Source: Gentiana macrophylla (taxonomy: Eukaryota > Streptophyta > Magnoliopsida > Gentianales > Gentianaceae). From it: a stretch of DNA of 64,000 bases. Numbering within the stretch: position 1 is the stretch's first letter; each line of letters opens with the position of its first letter. The stretch is from contig CM047810.1 of the NCBI GenBank assembly GCA_026214975.1, positions 34,193,498 through 34,257,497 of the forward strand. Reading direction: 5' to 3'. Below the pieces are notes generated by a model that searched no databases, was not told the origin of the DNA, and saw nothing but the letters and a program-made list of their open reading frames with translations. The position numbers and the translations under genes were made by a program. Of the stretch, positions 33,604-44,700 are shown piece after piece.

Positions 33604-33946
33604 TGATGCAGCGTAGCTTTATTTTTAGGGAGCTTCATTTAAAAGGGTCTGGTCAACGCTCTTTTTATTTAAGAGGGTCTCTTCATTTAAGCAAAATCAT
33701 CACTCGCGCACCCTTTTAAATGAATTCTCCTTATTTTTATTTAGTTTATCTGCTTGTCTACTACTTGTTTGTTATATTTTATTATGAGGGATAGTTTCGT
33801 CTTTTCCTTTTTAATTTAGCCATGGGTATTTAAGCAGCTTGTTCATCTTGTAAAAGGGTACTTTTTTGACATTTTGATATATTAGTATGCAACCTAACCA
33901 TCAATTGCTAGGGTTTTGTTCATTTTTTTTCTTGAGTGTTACATCA
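33604..33946 (+). repeat. 5' LTR of the plus-strand gypsy-type element, with MITE
   Basis: Starts TGATGCAGCGTAGC, ends GTGTTACATCA. It equals the right LTR (58923-59149) plus a 112 bp insertion made of the MITE and its duplicated target. Other differences are few, mainly short indels and substitutions. Confidence 0.92.
33628..33730. mobile_element. 103 bp MITE, Mutator-like
   Basis: Terminal inverted repeats of about 21 bp (33628-33648 and 33710-33730) share TTCATTTAAAAGGGT; ends are GGGAG and CTCC. The 9 bp TTATTTTTA stands at 33619-33627 and again at 33731-33739. The partner LTR at 58.93 kb has the empty site with a single copy. A 9 bp duplication is the signature of Mutator-type transposases. 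An internal AGAGGGTCTCTTCATTTAAG resembles a third, inverted end. It is non-coding. Confidence 0.88.
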
Positions 33947-33948
33947 TC

Positions 33949-33960
33949 TAGTATCAGAGA
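33949..33960 (+). other. Primer-binding site, tRNA-Met-like
   Basis: TAGTATCAGAGA matches TGGTATCAGAGC at 10 of 12 bases, two bases after the 5' LTR. Confidence 0.7.
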
Positions 33961-33992
33961 TCGGAGTTCAGGGTTTCTCCCTTTGTTGATCG

Positions 33993-34895
33993 ATGGCTGG
34001 CGCCGATGGAACGAGGCAAGTTCGCGACGGAGTTTGGGACTTGAAGGCCTTTCTGGGTGCAATTTCAAAGCTCGATCGTACCATGCTTGAGGTACGTGAA
34101 GCTGTGGAAGAGATGAAGCTAGAAGCTAATCGTGATCGCCGACAAGCAGAATGAGTCTTTCCTCGTACTCAAATCGATGAAATCAACGAGAGCTTTGAAT
34201 GAAGATACATCAGGAGCAACAAATTAGAATATGTTCGACGACATAGAAGTTTATTGGTAGAGCAAATGCACAAAATCTACACACCCACTGGTACGCACAA
34301 GATCAAATTCGTAAAATATTTACCGATGTTCGATGGGTTCTCTTTTATGTTGAATTTTATTGACTGGGTCGACACCATTGATGACTATTTTGAAGAAATG
34401 AATACACATGATGTCTTGAAATGTGAATTAGCAGCTTCCAGATTAAAAGGAACAGCTCATTCATGGTGGAAGAGACTGCAAGACAAGAGGTTCATTGAAG
34501 GTACGAAGCTCATTTCTTCTTGGGTCCGAATTAGAAATTTGTTGTTTAAACGATTCTCACCCACCAAGTGTTCGATGAAAGTCCCCTTCCAACTCCACCT
34601 CAGTGAACAGAAGCAGGTAGAAGAATGTGATTCCACTGATAAATTGCACTACCCGGTATCGATCCGAGATGATAGTTGTAAGACTCCTACAAGCAAAGAT
34701 ATGCCATCCAATGCTTGCAAACATGACATGGTTCTTGATAGTAAGGAGACAAAAGTTCGTAATACTATTGAAGAGACTGATGAAGAAACTGATAAAGCTG
34801 TGGAGGATGGAACCGATGAGAAAGGAAGTTTTCACCCACCAAATGCAATTGGCATACCCATGGCTGCTGAATTTGATAAGGTGATGCTTGGTTAA
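33993..34895 (+). pseudogene. Ty3/gypsy-type gag
   Basis: ATG at 33993 begins MAGADGTRQVRDGVW and leads into a helical segment (LEVREAVEEMKLEANRDRR). After stops near 34152-34200 the frame is open from 34254 to 34895 with the Gag capsid block: KYLPMFDGFSFMLNFIDWVD, DYFEEMN, LAASRLKGTAHSWWKRLQDK and RIRNLLFKRFSP, the classic gypsy retrotrans_gag pattern. The last third is acidic and not recognisably nucleocapsid; no CCHC knuckle is seen. Gag would form the particle around element RNA. The in-frame breaks upstream mean only the inner part is intact. Confidence 0.8.
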
Positions 34896-34970
34896 TATAA
34901 GACGATTATAACTGAAGACCAGAAGGTTAGGCCAGAAAATGAAGCTGCAACAACAACTAAGGCGCTAAAA

Positions 34971-35375
34971 ATGGGATCTTTATCTAGCGATGTATTGGAT
35001 GTTTTTAAGGACAGGCTGGAATTGGCTCGTCCTCCAAGAGGTGGTTCGATTGAATGGCTTATACCCATTCAGCCCTCCAATTTGGAGGCAATGATTTCTA
35101 AGTTGTTAGTTAATGAATTAACTGAGGAATGTAGTTCAAAAGTCTCTAGAATGAAATACGATATCGGTGTTTTTATTGGTGAGATGATGATGGCCAATTT
35201 TGACCCCGAAGGTGTTAGGAGTAACAATCCACTTCAAGAACGTTTGAAAGCTTTACTTGTCAACAAAGAGGGATGTATGCGGAGATACCATATTGGTATT
35301 GTGTTTGGCACTCAAGCTTTAGAAGGTTTACAAGACTTGAAGGGGCGTAATTTCAATTATAACTATCATGTGTAA
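34971..35375 (+). CDS. Unrecognised ORF in the gypsy-type element
   Basis: Open frame of 134 residues after gag, starting MGSLSSDVLDVFKDRLELAR. It does not read as protease or RT. A motif of the form GE-xxx-xNFDPxG occurs at about residues 70-80 (GEMMMANFDPEG) and again past the stop at about 35400-35440 (GEILIENFDPRG), suggesting an internal duplication roughly 220 bp apart. It may be captured host sequence, like the aquaporin piece downstream, or an element-specific Gag extension. Function unknown; no signal peptide or membrane segment is evident. Confidence 0.4.
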   Translation: MGSLSSDVLDVFKDRLELARPPRGGSIEWLIPIQPSNLEAMISKLLVNELTEECSSKVSRMKYDIGVFIGEMMMANFDPEGVRSNNPLQERLKALLVNKEGCMRRYHIGIVFGTQALEGLQDLKGRNFNYNYHV

Positions 35376-35519
35376 CAGTTGTGTAACATTGGGATGTTGG
35401 GTGAGATTCTAATTGAGAATTTTGATCCTAGAGGGCATGGTGTACCGTGTGGAAATTTACTAAGACTGGTCTTGATCAATGCAATACAAAGAATACGACG
35501 TTGACCAACAACTAAGGAA

Positions 35520-36083
35520 GTGAATGCTCTTCGCATTGGAACAATGAAGTTCTTTATCTCACCCATCGCCTCTGTTGCGGTTTTCACTTATTCTAAATGT
35601 AGCTCCCACGATATCTGCATTCACTACAAGAATTCCTTGGCAGGATACCCGTTGTTATCTAAAGAAAATGCAATTTGGCACTCATTGGATAATCTTGATG
35701 ATCCTTTTAGTAGCCATTACTCAGCAGGATTGGTAAAGCCTCAAGTTGATCAACTTACGTCAAAAGAGGTGGAAACAGAAATACAATTTAAGAGTCTAGG
35801 TGTACGCTATAAAGTAGGGGGAGGTACAGTAGTGAAGGCTGATTTAGAGAACAAAACTTCCCAACAGTTTGAGGATCTTGTTCAAGTTTATTGTTTTCTT
35901 CGAAGTAAAGTTACCTTTGGAAGTATGACATTGTTATCCCAGATTGAAGAATCTCCTATGAGAGTTCAAGCAAATTACCACCTCGTTGATTCATCTGGTT
36001 TCCCAACCACATGCCATAGTTTGAACATCCTTAAGAGAAATGGATCAAGCATCTTATTCAAACTTCTTCTTTATTTCCCACAT
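35520..36083 (+). CDS. Unrecognised open sequence upstream of the aquaporin piece
   Basis: The frame is open from 35520 to 36347; the part up to about residue 188 is not aquaporin. It includes CIHYKNSLAGYPLLSKE, VETEIQFKSLGVRYKVGGG and QQFEDLVQVYCFLRSKV. No family is recognised, and it does not resemble gypsy protease, RT or integrase. The boundary with the aquaporin section is abrupt, just before GGHIN. Being open for nearly 190 codons in AT-rich DNA suggests a fairly recent coding origin, perhaps a second captured gene. Confidence 0.4.
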
Positions 36084-36480
36084 GGTGGCCACATTAATGC
36101 AGCAGTCACATGTGGACAATTTTTAGTAAGGAAATTGTCGCTAACCAGGGAAATTTTCCACATAATGATGCAATACCATAGTGCAATTTATGGTGCTATC
36201 ATGGTTAAAGGTTCTCAGCAGTCACCTTTTGAAATCAACGGTGAAGGATCAAATATTGTGAGTCATGAATATACCAAAGGTGATGGTCTTGGAGCAGAAA
36301 GAAATATTGGGTACTTTTATTCTTGTCTACATAGTGTTCCCTGTTAATGATGCCAAAAGAAATGCAAGATATTATCACACCCCCATTATGGCTCCACTTT
36401 CAATTGGGTTCGCAGTGCTTTTTAGTCATTTGGCAACAATTTTAATAACTGGGACATGAGGCAATCCTACAAAACACTTC
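36084..36480 (+). pseudogene. PIP-type aquaporin fragment captured in retrotransposon
   Basis: The plus strand reads GGHINAAVTCGQFLVRKLSL, then [11 protein letters not shown], then after a one-base shift near 36300 [26 protein letters not shown] and [24 protein letters not shown]. This is the second half of a plant plasma-membrane intrinsic protein (PIP), a six-helix water channel, from the first NPA loop through helices 4-5 to the second NPA loop. Both selectivity motifs are damaged: the first NPA is NAA, and the second region has TGA at the Gly before it and NPT instead of NPA. Exons 2 and 3 of typical PIP genes are joined without an intron at about 36385, pointing to an RNA-derived copy. 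The match ends exactly where a copia LTR unit begins. Not functional. Confidence 0.85.
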
Positions 36481-36483
36481 GCA

Positions 36484-36517
36484 AAATCGCTTTAACCTGA
36501 CTCTGCTACCACATTCT
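36484..36517 (-). other. Extra primer-site sequence outside the left copia LTR
   Basis: On the minus strand this reads TGGTAGCAGAGTCAGGTTAA, the same as at the right-hand LTR (57005-57041), where it is the primer site. It should not be present outside a 3' LTR. Confidence 0.6.
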
Positions 36518-38283
36518 TGATATACAGAAACCCGAATCCGGATCCGATCCATAATTGGATCGTCAGATCTGATTCACAGCACCGATCGAGACACTCGATC
36601 TTGCACAGCGAAAGCTACGAATAAATTTGCATGCGATTTTACCACGATTTGATTCACATAAATAATTAATGCAACTATGAGATGGTTGAAGATTTACCTT
36701 ATTTAAGAGGAATAGTAAATCGACAGATGGAGAAGCCGCAGTCTTCCAGATTGTATCTCCTTGCGACGACTGGTGGACGTCAATCCTCGCCGTAGAACCT
36801 CCTCGAATATGCACACCCTTAATGACTAGAAAAAGAAACTAATTTTTCTCTCCTTTTTTCAAGTGTGGCGCAAATTATGTGTGTCTATTGTGCTAGGAGG
36901 AACTCTCTTTATATAGAAAAATAACTAGCCAAGAGAGTGAAAAATAACTAGCCAAGAGAGTTATTATTTTCGCAGCACAATTACCTATTTCTACAAGAAA
37001 AAGATATTTGTCAAAATATAAGAGATAATTTCTAAAAAAATCAATCTCTTATTTGTTCATTAATTATCCAATAAATAGATAATTATTTAATTAATTATAC
37101 ATGTGACATAATCTAGAAAAATTTCTTTTCCTAACTTATCACTAAATATGGCGCCGCATGGCCATTAGTTTTAATAGAAAATGTATTTTCTATTTTACAT
37201 ATTATTTACCAAATAAACAATATTGCATATTCATTAAATAGACCAACTATTTAATTTATTCTCGAGGTTCCATAAAATGAGAAAACACTCGCATGTTAGG
37301 AGCCAACCCGGGGATCATGGACCTATAACCGGTAGCTATAATAAATTAAATTAAATATTCATCGAACATAATATTTCTACTTAATTCATTAATTCCGGAA
37401 TTACGCCACCATAAATCCGAATCTGAACTCTATCGATTATAGATATAACTTATTCTCAAAACGTCGAGTCGATAAGTGTCAATTGATACAATCACTACAT
37501 ACAGACTAACCCTCCATAGACTATCCGTAACGAAGCATGATTATTTCCGTAAACCTTCCTCACTACATCTTATCCTTATTTACCATTAATCCACTAGTGA
37601 TCAATTAGTTCATAACCAATACGAACTCTGCGGATCGATCAGTTTCTAAGATTAACAAATAAGGGGATTGTCTTTCTACTTCCCGCAGGATGGAATGGAT
37701 TTCATATCTGTGAAACACACACTTCTCACTCATTCCAGAATAGTGCCAACGTGAAAGTGATTTGGACCGGGTCTCTTAGCGATCCTTAACGAACATATCA
37801 AACCCAATCTTGAAACCAGTAGGAGTATGCAATCACTTCAGGATTAAGTTTAATCCATATATGATCACCTTGTGATTTAATGAGATTTCTCAATCATGGA
37901 ATTATATGAGAAATGCAGATTAAATCGGTCCAGTCCTATATGACTCTCATCATATATAAATGCCCTATTTAGACAACCAATGTCGACGGTCCGGATAAGA
38001 CGGTCACACCATAAAGTGTTCTGGGCGCATTAATGGTGGTTTAATCAATAGACCCCATACTTTGATTAAGTTCACCACGGACTAATAGTTCAGGTGTATC
38101 ACCATAAACTTAATCATTATGTGTGACACACACTAAGTTACATGGCTACATATGATACGACTTGGGGTTTTCACCGGTGTATTACATATAAGCACGAACA
38201 AAATAATAAGATGATAATAAATCTGTCATTTATTAATTATAAAAATAATTACATAAATTGTCATTCGGGCGCTACTTCCAACA
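36518..38283 (-). repeat. Left LTR of large-LTR copia element
   Basis: About 1.77 kb from TGATATACAG to CTTCCAACA, strongly similar over its whole length to 57042-58760. The right side is followed by ATCTCCCACTTG, a polypurine tract on the minus strand, making this the 3' LTR of a minus-strand element. Small open frames in it are chance. Confidence 0.88.
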
Positions 38284-38589
38284 ATCTCCCACTTGTCCGT
38301 ATAGACAAGCAACAATTGTTTTTCGGGCACTATATCCAACAATCTCCCACTTGCCCGTAATGACAAGCAACAATTGTTTTTATAGCACCACACCCTTATT
38401 CTTTCTATCCACAACATTCTCCAACTTGCTCTAAAGCAGATGAGACATATCTCCCAATTTTATACCCGTCAAGCGCTTATCAGTGACAACAGATACCACG
38501 CGACTTGGTAAACTGATCAGCTAGGTTGTCGGCTCGAGGCGATCTTTAGGACCGAAATGTCGCCTTTCTTCACGATCTGTCTGACCAGG
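38284..38589 (-). pseudogene. End of copia RNase H, interrupted by Athila-like element
   Basis: Minus strand gives RHLVRQIVKKGDISVLKI followed by degraded DNLADxFTK-like sequence, the C-terminal end of copia RNase H, then the polypurine tract and LTR. The upstream part of the gene resumes at 51924 beyond the inserted element; CCAGG is duplicated at the break. Confidence 0.7.
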
Positions 38590-39681
38590 TGTCTCGGATT
38601 TTATGCAAAGCAAAATATAACAAGTAATAAATAAATCCGGTTTACCCCAAGTGCAGGGATCGTAGTATAGCGATTAAAAACCGGAGTCGATCCACAGGGA
38701 ATCGGGGTTGGTCTAGTTCTTAATTTTTCGAAATTTGTCACGATTAAACTAATACAAAACAAAACTAAAAACGAAAGCAAATAACTGGACAGAGGGTTGT
38801 CAATCCAAAGCCAGGAAAGATAATTACGAACCGAGCTAACTAAGTTGTTTCTATTTTATACTAAAACTAAAATAAACTCACTACGGTTAATATGATGAAA
38901 ACGAAGCAAAACAAAGACACACGCGATTTTTCTCAATTAATTTAACAACGAACAAGCAATGATCCACCGATTCCCGCAACCCTCAATTTCGACTCTAGAT
39001 TATCTTGTGATGATTTAACGAAAATTGTGATTCACCTATCGAAGGTATGAACTCCTAATCTCTTAGAAAAGTTCGCTTATCAATCTTTTATCTTTCGATT
39101 TTAAAGATTAACGCTTTCATAACAAAGGTGTGAAATCTCTCAATTTAAATCTAGATATTCAACCTAACAACTCTCGTTATTTTTAGGTTAAAAATCTAAT
39201 CTTTACTACGGTGATCTAAAGTTTAACAACGACTCTCGTCAAACGTTAAACATCAAACAAAGAACCATCTCTCGATTTAAATTGCATTATCAATATGAAC
39301 AAAATAAAGATACAAATTTTGATAAAACTCACAAAACAATCCGAAAGTCGAAATCGAGATGTTGCTAAGAATCGGTTTCACGAGCTTGTTCTAACGTCTT
39401 TTTAGCCTCATCATCATCGTATGATTGCTTTGAAATCATTTCAGATTTCAATGTTGATTCGAAACCGTATTCTCCGGGAACGATTCGATTTCACCAACAA
39501 CGATCTTTCGATAATTTACCGAAGCATTATAACAATACTACGGTATTATTATTTTTGATACATATATATATATATAAGTATATAAGTATATATATAAATA
39601 TATATGTATATAGATCTATAGATATATATATATATTGATACTAAAAGAAATAAAACAAGAACAATGAAAGGAAATTAAATT

Positions 39682-39757
<76 letters not shown>

Positions 39758-39814
39758 CTACTACAAAAAGAAATAAACAAAATAAGAACAAGAAAGGAAA
39801 TGAAAAGAGATTAG

Positions 39815-39889
<75 letters not shown>

Positions 39890-41172
39890 CTACATCTAAA
39901 GAAATGAAAACAAGAAGAAAAAAAAAAAGAAAGGGCCGAAGGCAGGGGCACTCTTTTCTGTTTGATTATGCTCCTATTTATAGAAAAGTGAGGAAGGCCG
40001 GACTGGTCCGGGAAAATGCCGGACTGGGCCAGTGTCATCATTGCAAAATCCTAACTGATTCTATCCAAATCTTCTGGATTATTTAATATATATTGGATTA
40101 AAACTTCTAAAATTCATATCTTGAGTTGTATACCTCCAAAAATTGCAAACGAAATGCCAAAATTACGGTCTCGAGAAACTCTACAACTTTCATGAAGGAC
40201 TCTTCTTCAGAAAACGTCTTCTTGAGTACCTCGTGTTCCTCCGAGCGTTTTGCGACATTTTTACGAAATTGAATCAATTAAATTACTTGACCACCATTTG
40301 AGTTGTAGAAGTCCGATTGACTTGATTCAAAATCCATTGGAAAGCTTTCTTGAAGATATACAACTTTTATTAAGGCCACTTCTTCAGAAAATGTCGTTTT
40401 GATGAGCCATTTCCATTACGCGTCGTTTACTTACATTTTACTTGATACGAATCGATTAGCCACTTGGTCATAACTTGAGTTGTAGAACTCCAATTGACGT
40501 GATTCAAAGTGCGTTGGAAAGCTTATGTGAAGATCTACAACTTTCATTAAGAAGTCATCCCCTGAAAATGCCTCTAAGCTGGGTCAAATCTCCGTCGAAA
40601 ATATGTAACGATTCAAGTATTTAGGAAAAACGACCTTTTTGAGGCTCGTAGCTCGTGGCACCTTCTTCTAACCCTCTAAACACCTCTTTTAGACTCAAAA
40701 CATGTATCTACGTAGGATCTTGGTCCACTTATGATTCTGGCAATAAATCACCAAAATACCAAACGTAAATCCGACACGACATTCCGGTTACTAAACCGGT
40801 ACAAAAAACTAGTAAAAACACGATAAAAATACGATATTTTATATAATAACTACTACTAACATATTTAGATGAAACATAGGAATTAATGACTCGAACTGAT
40901 ATATAAGTGCTCAAAATCCAAACCTTATCATCTTTTAATCATCTTTTAGATCGAAAGTATGTATCTACAAAACATCCAAAACATTGCAAAGTGTAATCCC
41001 ATATAAAACCACCGATAAAACACATAAATCAACCACTTTTGCAATTAAACCGTTTAAAACCTCACTTGCTCAATAAATCGATTAAAAGCTCATTTTCTAT
41101 GCAAATTATATAAATGTGGTGGAAATCATTATAAAATGTATCATTAGAAATCGTATAAAATCACTCTTAACA
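38590..41172 (-). repeat. 3' LTR of Athila-like element
   Basis: 2583 bp direct copy of 49399-51918. It contains two long AT dinucleotide runs (39684-39755, 72 bp; 39816-39885, 70 bp) that are shorter in the partner. Bounded by CCAGG on the outside and a polypurine tract on the inside. Confidence 0.93.
39684..39885. repeat. Paired (AT)n microsatellites in Athila LTR
   Basis: Runs of 36 and 35 AT units separated by 60 bp. The partner LTR has 64 bp (50496-50559) and only 18 bp (50620-50637) at the same places. Confidence 0.95.
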
Positions 41173-43201
41173 ACTCCCCCACACTTAGCTTTTGCTCGTC
41201 CCGAGCAAAATAAAACAAGAATCAAGGCTCGAGAAAAGATAGACACCTCAAAGAAATATAGCATATATTCAATAAATCGAGAGTCACACCCCAAAAACAG
41301 CATAGCCATAGAAAACTTCCACTAAGTCCAAACTTGAAAAATTCAAAGCAAACTAGCTAATACCCCCTTTAAGCTAGTAATAAATGATACTTATAAGATG
41401 CACCCTACAAAACGTGACATATCCCGAAAAGGATAATAGAATGTATCTAGGACCTTTCTGATATACTCAGAGGATAATCCCTACAGCATATCTGTCAGTT
41501 TATACTGGGGATAAGGTATACGATAACTAAGCCTTTCACCCATGTTCTATTTATTTTTTATTATTTTTTTCATAGAATACTAACATATCCGAACTCATTG
41601 CCAAAATCGACTATCTTGCAAGTATCATGAGGTGAGATCGAATACATTAATACCTATCTAACTCTTTTTTCTTTTTTTTTTTTTTTTTTTTTCAACACAC
41701 ATCAGAATGAGCTATTGCCCGTCATAGCAGAATAGGATATTCGAGATATACCCTACCTTACTCAAATCATAAGGCGACTTCTTCTCGATCGCCGTGAGCT
41801 TTTGGTCATCATAGTGGTATAGGACATTCGAGATATGACCTACCGCACTCAAATCATCGACCAGCTTCCGACACACACAATTAATTCTATTAAATTCAAC
41901 TTTTCTTTTTTTTTTCAAAGCACAATAGTTACGCTTTACTTATCACATTCTAACCTAAGATATTCACAGTATAACATACTTTAGATCTAAACACAAACTA
42001 TCATAATCGTCACGATATATACGTTAGCACTAAGCACATGACTTATAAGATAATCAACTATCACTCATCCAAAGGGGTATAGCTTTATATTTTAGCTCAT
42101 CATTCACTATGGCTTGTGAAAAATATATCGGGTGAAACAACCAACTTAATGAACATACGAATACAAAGATCAATGACTATAAAGAACCGAACAAAGATAT
42201 GCATTGCTTACTCGAACTAAACAAAAAAACTAAAAATTTTGATAAATTTTTTTTTTTTTTTTTTTTTTTTTTTGCATAGAATCATAATGAATTAAGCAAA
42301 TGGTAGATACACATAACCGACTATTCCCTCCCCCACACTTAAATCACAACGTGTCCTCAAGTTGTGCAGAAAGTAAAAAGAAAAAGAACACTTAGCTGAT
42401 TGTAGTCGAAAGAGGCAATTCTGGAAGTGCTTCAAATCGATCCGTAAATGTCCGACGAAAAGCGATGAGGATCGGGACCATCCACCGGAAAACGACATCG
42501 CCTGAAAGCGCACAATCACTCACTATCGCAAATATCCTCGCACACTTGACAAACACGAAAATATCTCGGGATACGGGGAATATAACATGTTACACGTAAA
42601 AATCTGATACAAGCACAGAAATAATCGCCGATGAAAAAATCACCATACAGGAAAACATAGGACATCTAAGCATATACGTATCATAGAGAGTGTCACATGA
42701 GCATATATCATAATCAAGTCTAAATTCATTTTTATTACACACAGTTTTATTAAAGCGGGAAACAAACTAGATCATGAAATGTATGAAAGAGTATTGAGTC
42801 TTTTATACCCAGATCCTCAAGGGTTCAACAACCTAAGTCTAAGAGATGATGCATTTGAACTTTTTATTTGTTCTCTATCGGGATTTTCGGATAACCACCT
42901 AATCGTTCCCTCTTTAATGATATTCAAAACATTCATCCTGAGACTTAGTTGTACTTAGTGTAAATTTTTCATACAGATTTTACATTTCATTAAGACTAAT
43001 CTTTATCCAAATTATTATTATTATTATATATAACTAGATATCTAGGATGCCCCCTAGTGGCGCTTTTTTTTTTTTATGTCGTTGGCTCGACAAAACTTTC
43101 ATTCAACCTGGTCAGGGCCATTTAACCTTTCTTCCACCCTACTACATCGTGTAAGTTCTCGATTGTTGGTGTGGTCATAAAACAACATCTAACACACGAG
43201 G
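41173..43201. other. Non-coding 3' region of Athila-like element
   Basis: Two kilobases between integrase and 3' LTR without a long frame. It holds the polypurine tract at 41173-41186, T-runs at about 41674-41691 and 42246-42273, and a repeated pair of segments at 41715-41780 and 41800-41860 sharing ATTCGAGATATrCCCTACC-like words. Any env-like gene is lost or was never present. Confidence 0.6.
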
Positions 43202-44700
43202 TCAAGTTTCGATTGCTTTCCAAACACTTTTAATCCTCCCCATTGTAGACTTCTTCTTTTTCAACTTTCTCTTTAATTGTGCCTCCTTTTTGAGTTCTTC
43301 CATATCCCAACTACCACCCATAACTTCCTTTAATGAACTACTCGCCGTCATCCTCGTAAAACAAGTCGGGTGAAAATTCATCAAACTCGGTGACTTCACC
43401 ATACCACACCCGAGGATGTCGAGGAAATGAACAATCAAAGGTTTCTCTTTGGTTTGTCCTATATAATGCTTGCACCTTTGACCATTCACTCTGAACGGCC
43501 GGTCACCATGACCTCTCACTTTCTAAAACACCTCCGGCAATAATTTGAAGAATTTCAAAGGGCCGGACCAACGCGTCCTCAACTTTCCAGAAACAGATGC
43601 AACTGGAATTATAAAGTAAGACTTGCTCCCCAACTTGAAATTCTCGCTTGATTTTAGCATCATGAAGGAGTTTCATTCTGTCCTTGCTAATCCTGGCACT
43701 CTCGTAGGCCCGGAGTCTAAACTCATCCAATTCATGCAAATCGCATCGGTCGATGTTCACCACATGATCGGGCATTAAAGTTCAAGAACTTAATGGCCCA
43801 ATATGCTTTATGCTCTAATTCGACCGGCAAGTGGCGTGGTTTTCCATATACCATCCGATAGGGTGATGTACCCATGGGGTCTTATAGGCGCTTCGGTATG
43901 CCCATAGCACATCATCCAGCTTTGAGACTCCAATCCTTTCTATGATTGCATACAACTTTTTCCAGATCTTCTTTAAACTCGATTACTTCTCTCGACCGGC
44001 CACTAGTCATAGGGTGATATGGTGTGCCAATTTTGTGCCGGACACCATATTTCTCAAGGACTTTTTCTAGTGGCCTGCTGCGTAAGTGCGTTCCTCATCA
44101 CCGATTAAGGCACGGGACATCCAAATCTCACGAAGATATTTTTCTTGAGAAAGTTCATGACCGCTTTGTGGTCATTGCGAGAAGTGGCTTGAGCCTCCAC
44201 CCATTTTGATACGTAGTCAACGCAGACTAAGATGTATTTGTTTCCACAGAAGATGGAAACGGGCCCATAAAATCAATACCCCATACATCAAAACCTCACA
44301 TTCTAAAATGGGCTTTAATGGCATGTCAAAACGCCTAGTTAGAGCACCGGTTCGTTGGCACCTATCACAAGCCTTGCGTAAGGCTTCAATCCTTGAAGAT
44401 CGTGGGCCAAAAGAAACCGGATCGAAAGATTTTAGCAACGGTTTTCCAGGGACCAAAGTGACCACCAGTGAGGCCCACCGTGGCATTGTTTAATGATATC
44501 ACGCTGCTCGATTCAGAAACACATCTTCTTAACAATCTGTCTTTACATATTTTAAAGAGGTAAGGTTCATCCCATCCGCGAAGGTTTTCAAATCGAGAAA
44601 AATTTCTTCTTCTCCGATATGAAAATTCGGATTTAAATATCGGGAATGCATGTAGTTGACGATAGAGGCAAACCATGGAACATCCGAGTGCACTCGCCTA
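43202..44700 (-). pseudogene. Athila-like integrase, frameshifted
   Basis: Minus-strand pieces in order: zinc-binding region GGHFGPWKTVAKIFRSGFFW (about 44430), CDRCQRTGALTRRFDMPLKP (44290-44350), a degraded core, then LHELDEFRLRAYESARISKD and FQVGEQVLLYNSS (43590-43735) and RVNGQRCKHYIGQ (43460-43500), the Athila-type C-terminus. Frame changes occur between pieces. Integrase would insert the element cDNA; this copy is inactive. Confidence 0.88.

Noticed and set aside
39811..40041. Frame with an Ile-Tyr run
   Set aside because: Translation of an AT microsatellite inside an LTR.
41173..43201. Env-like gene of the Athila-like element
   Set aside because: The position is right but no frame longer than about 75 codons and no membrane segment pattern is present.
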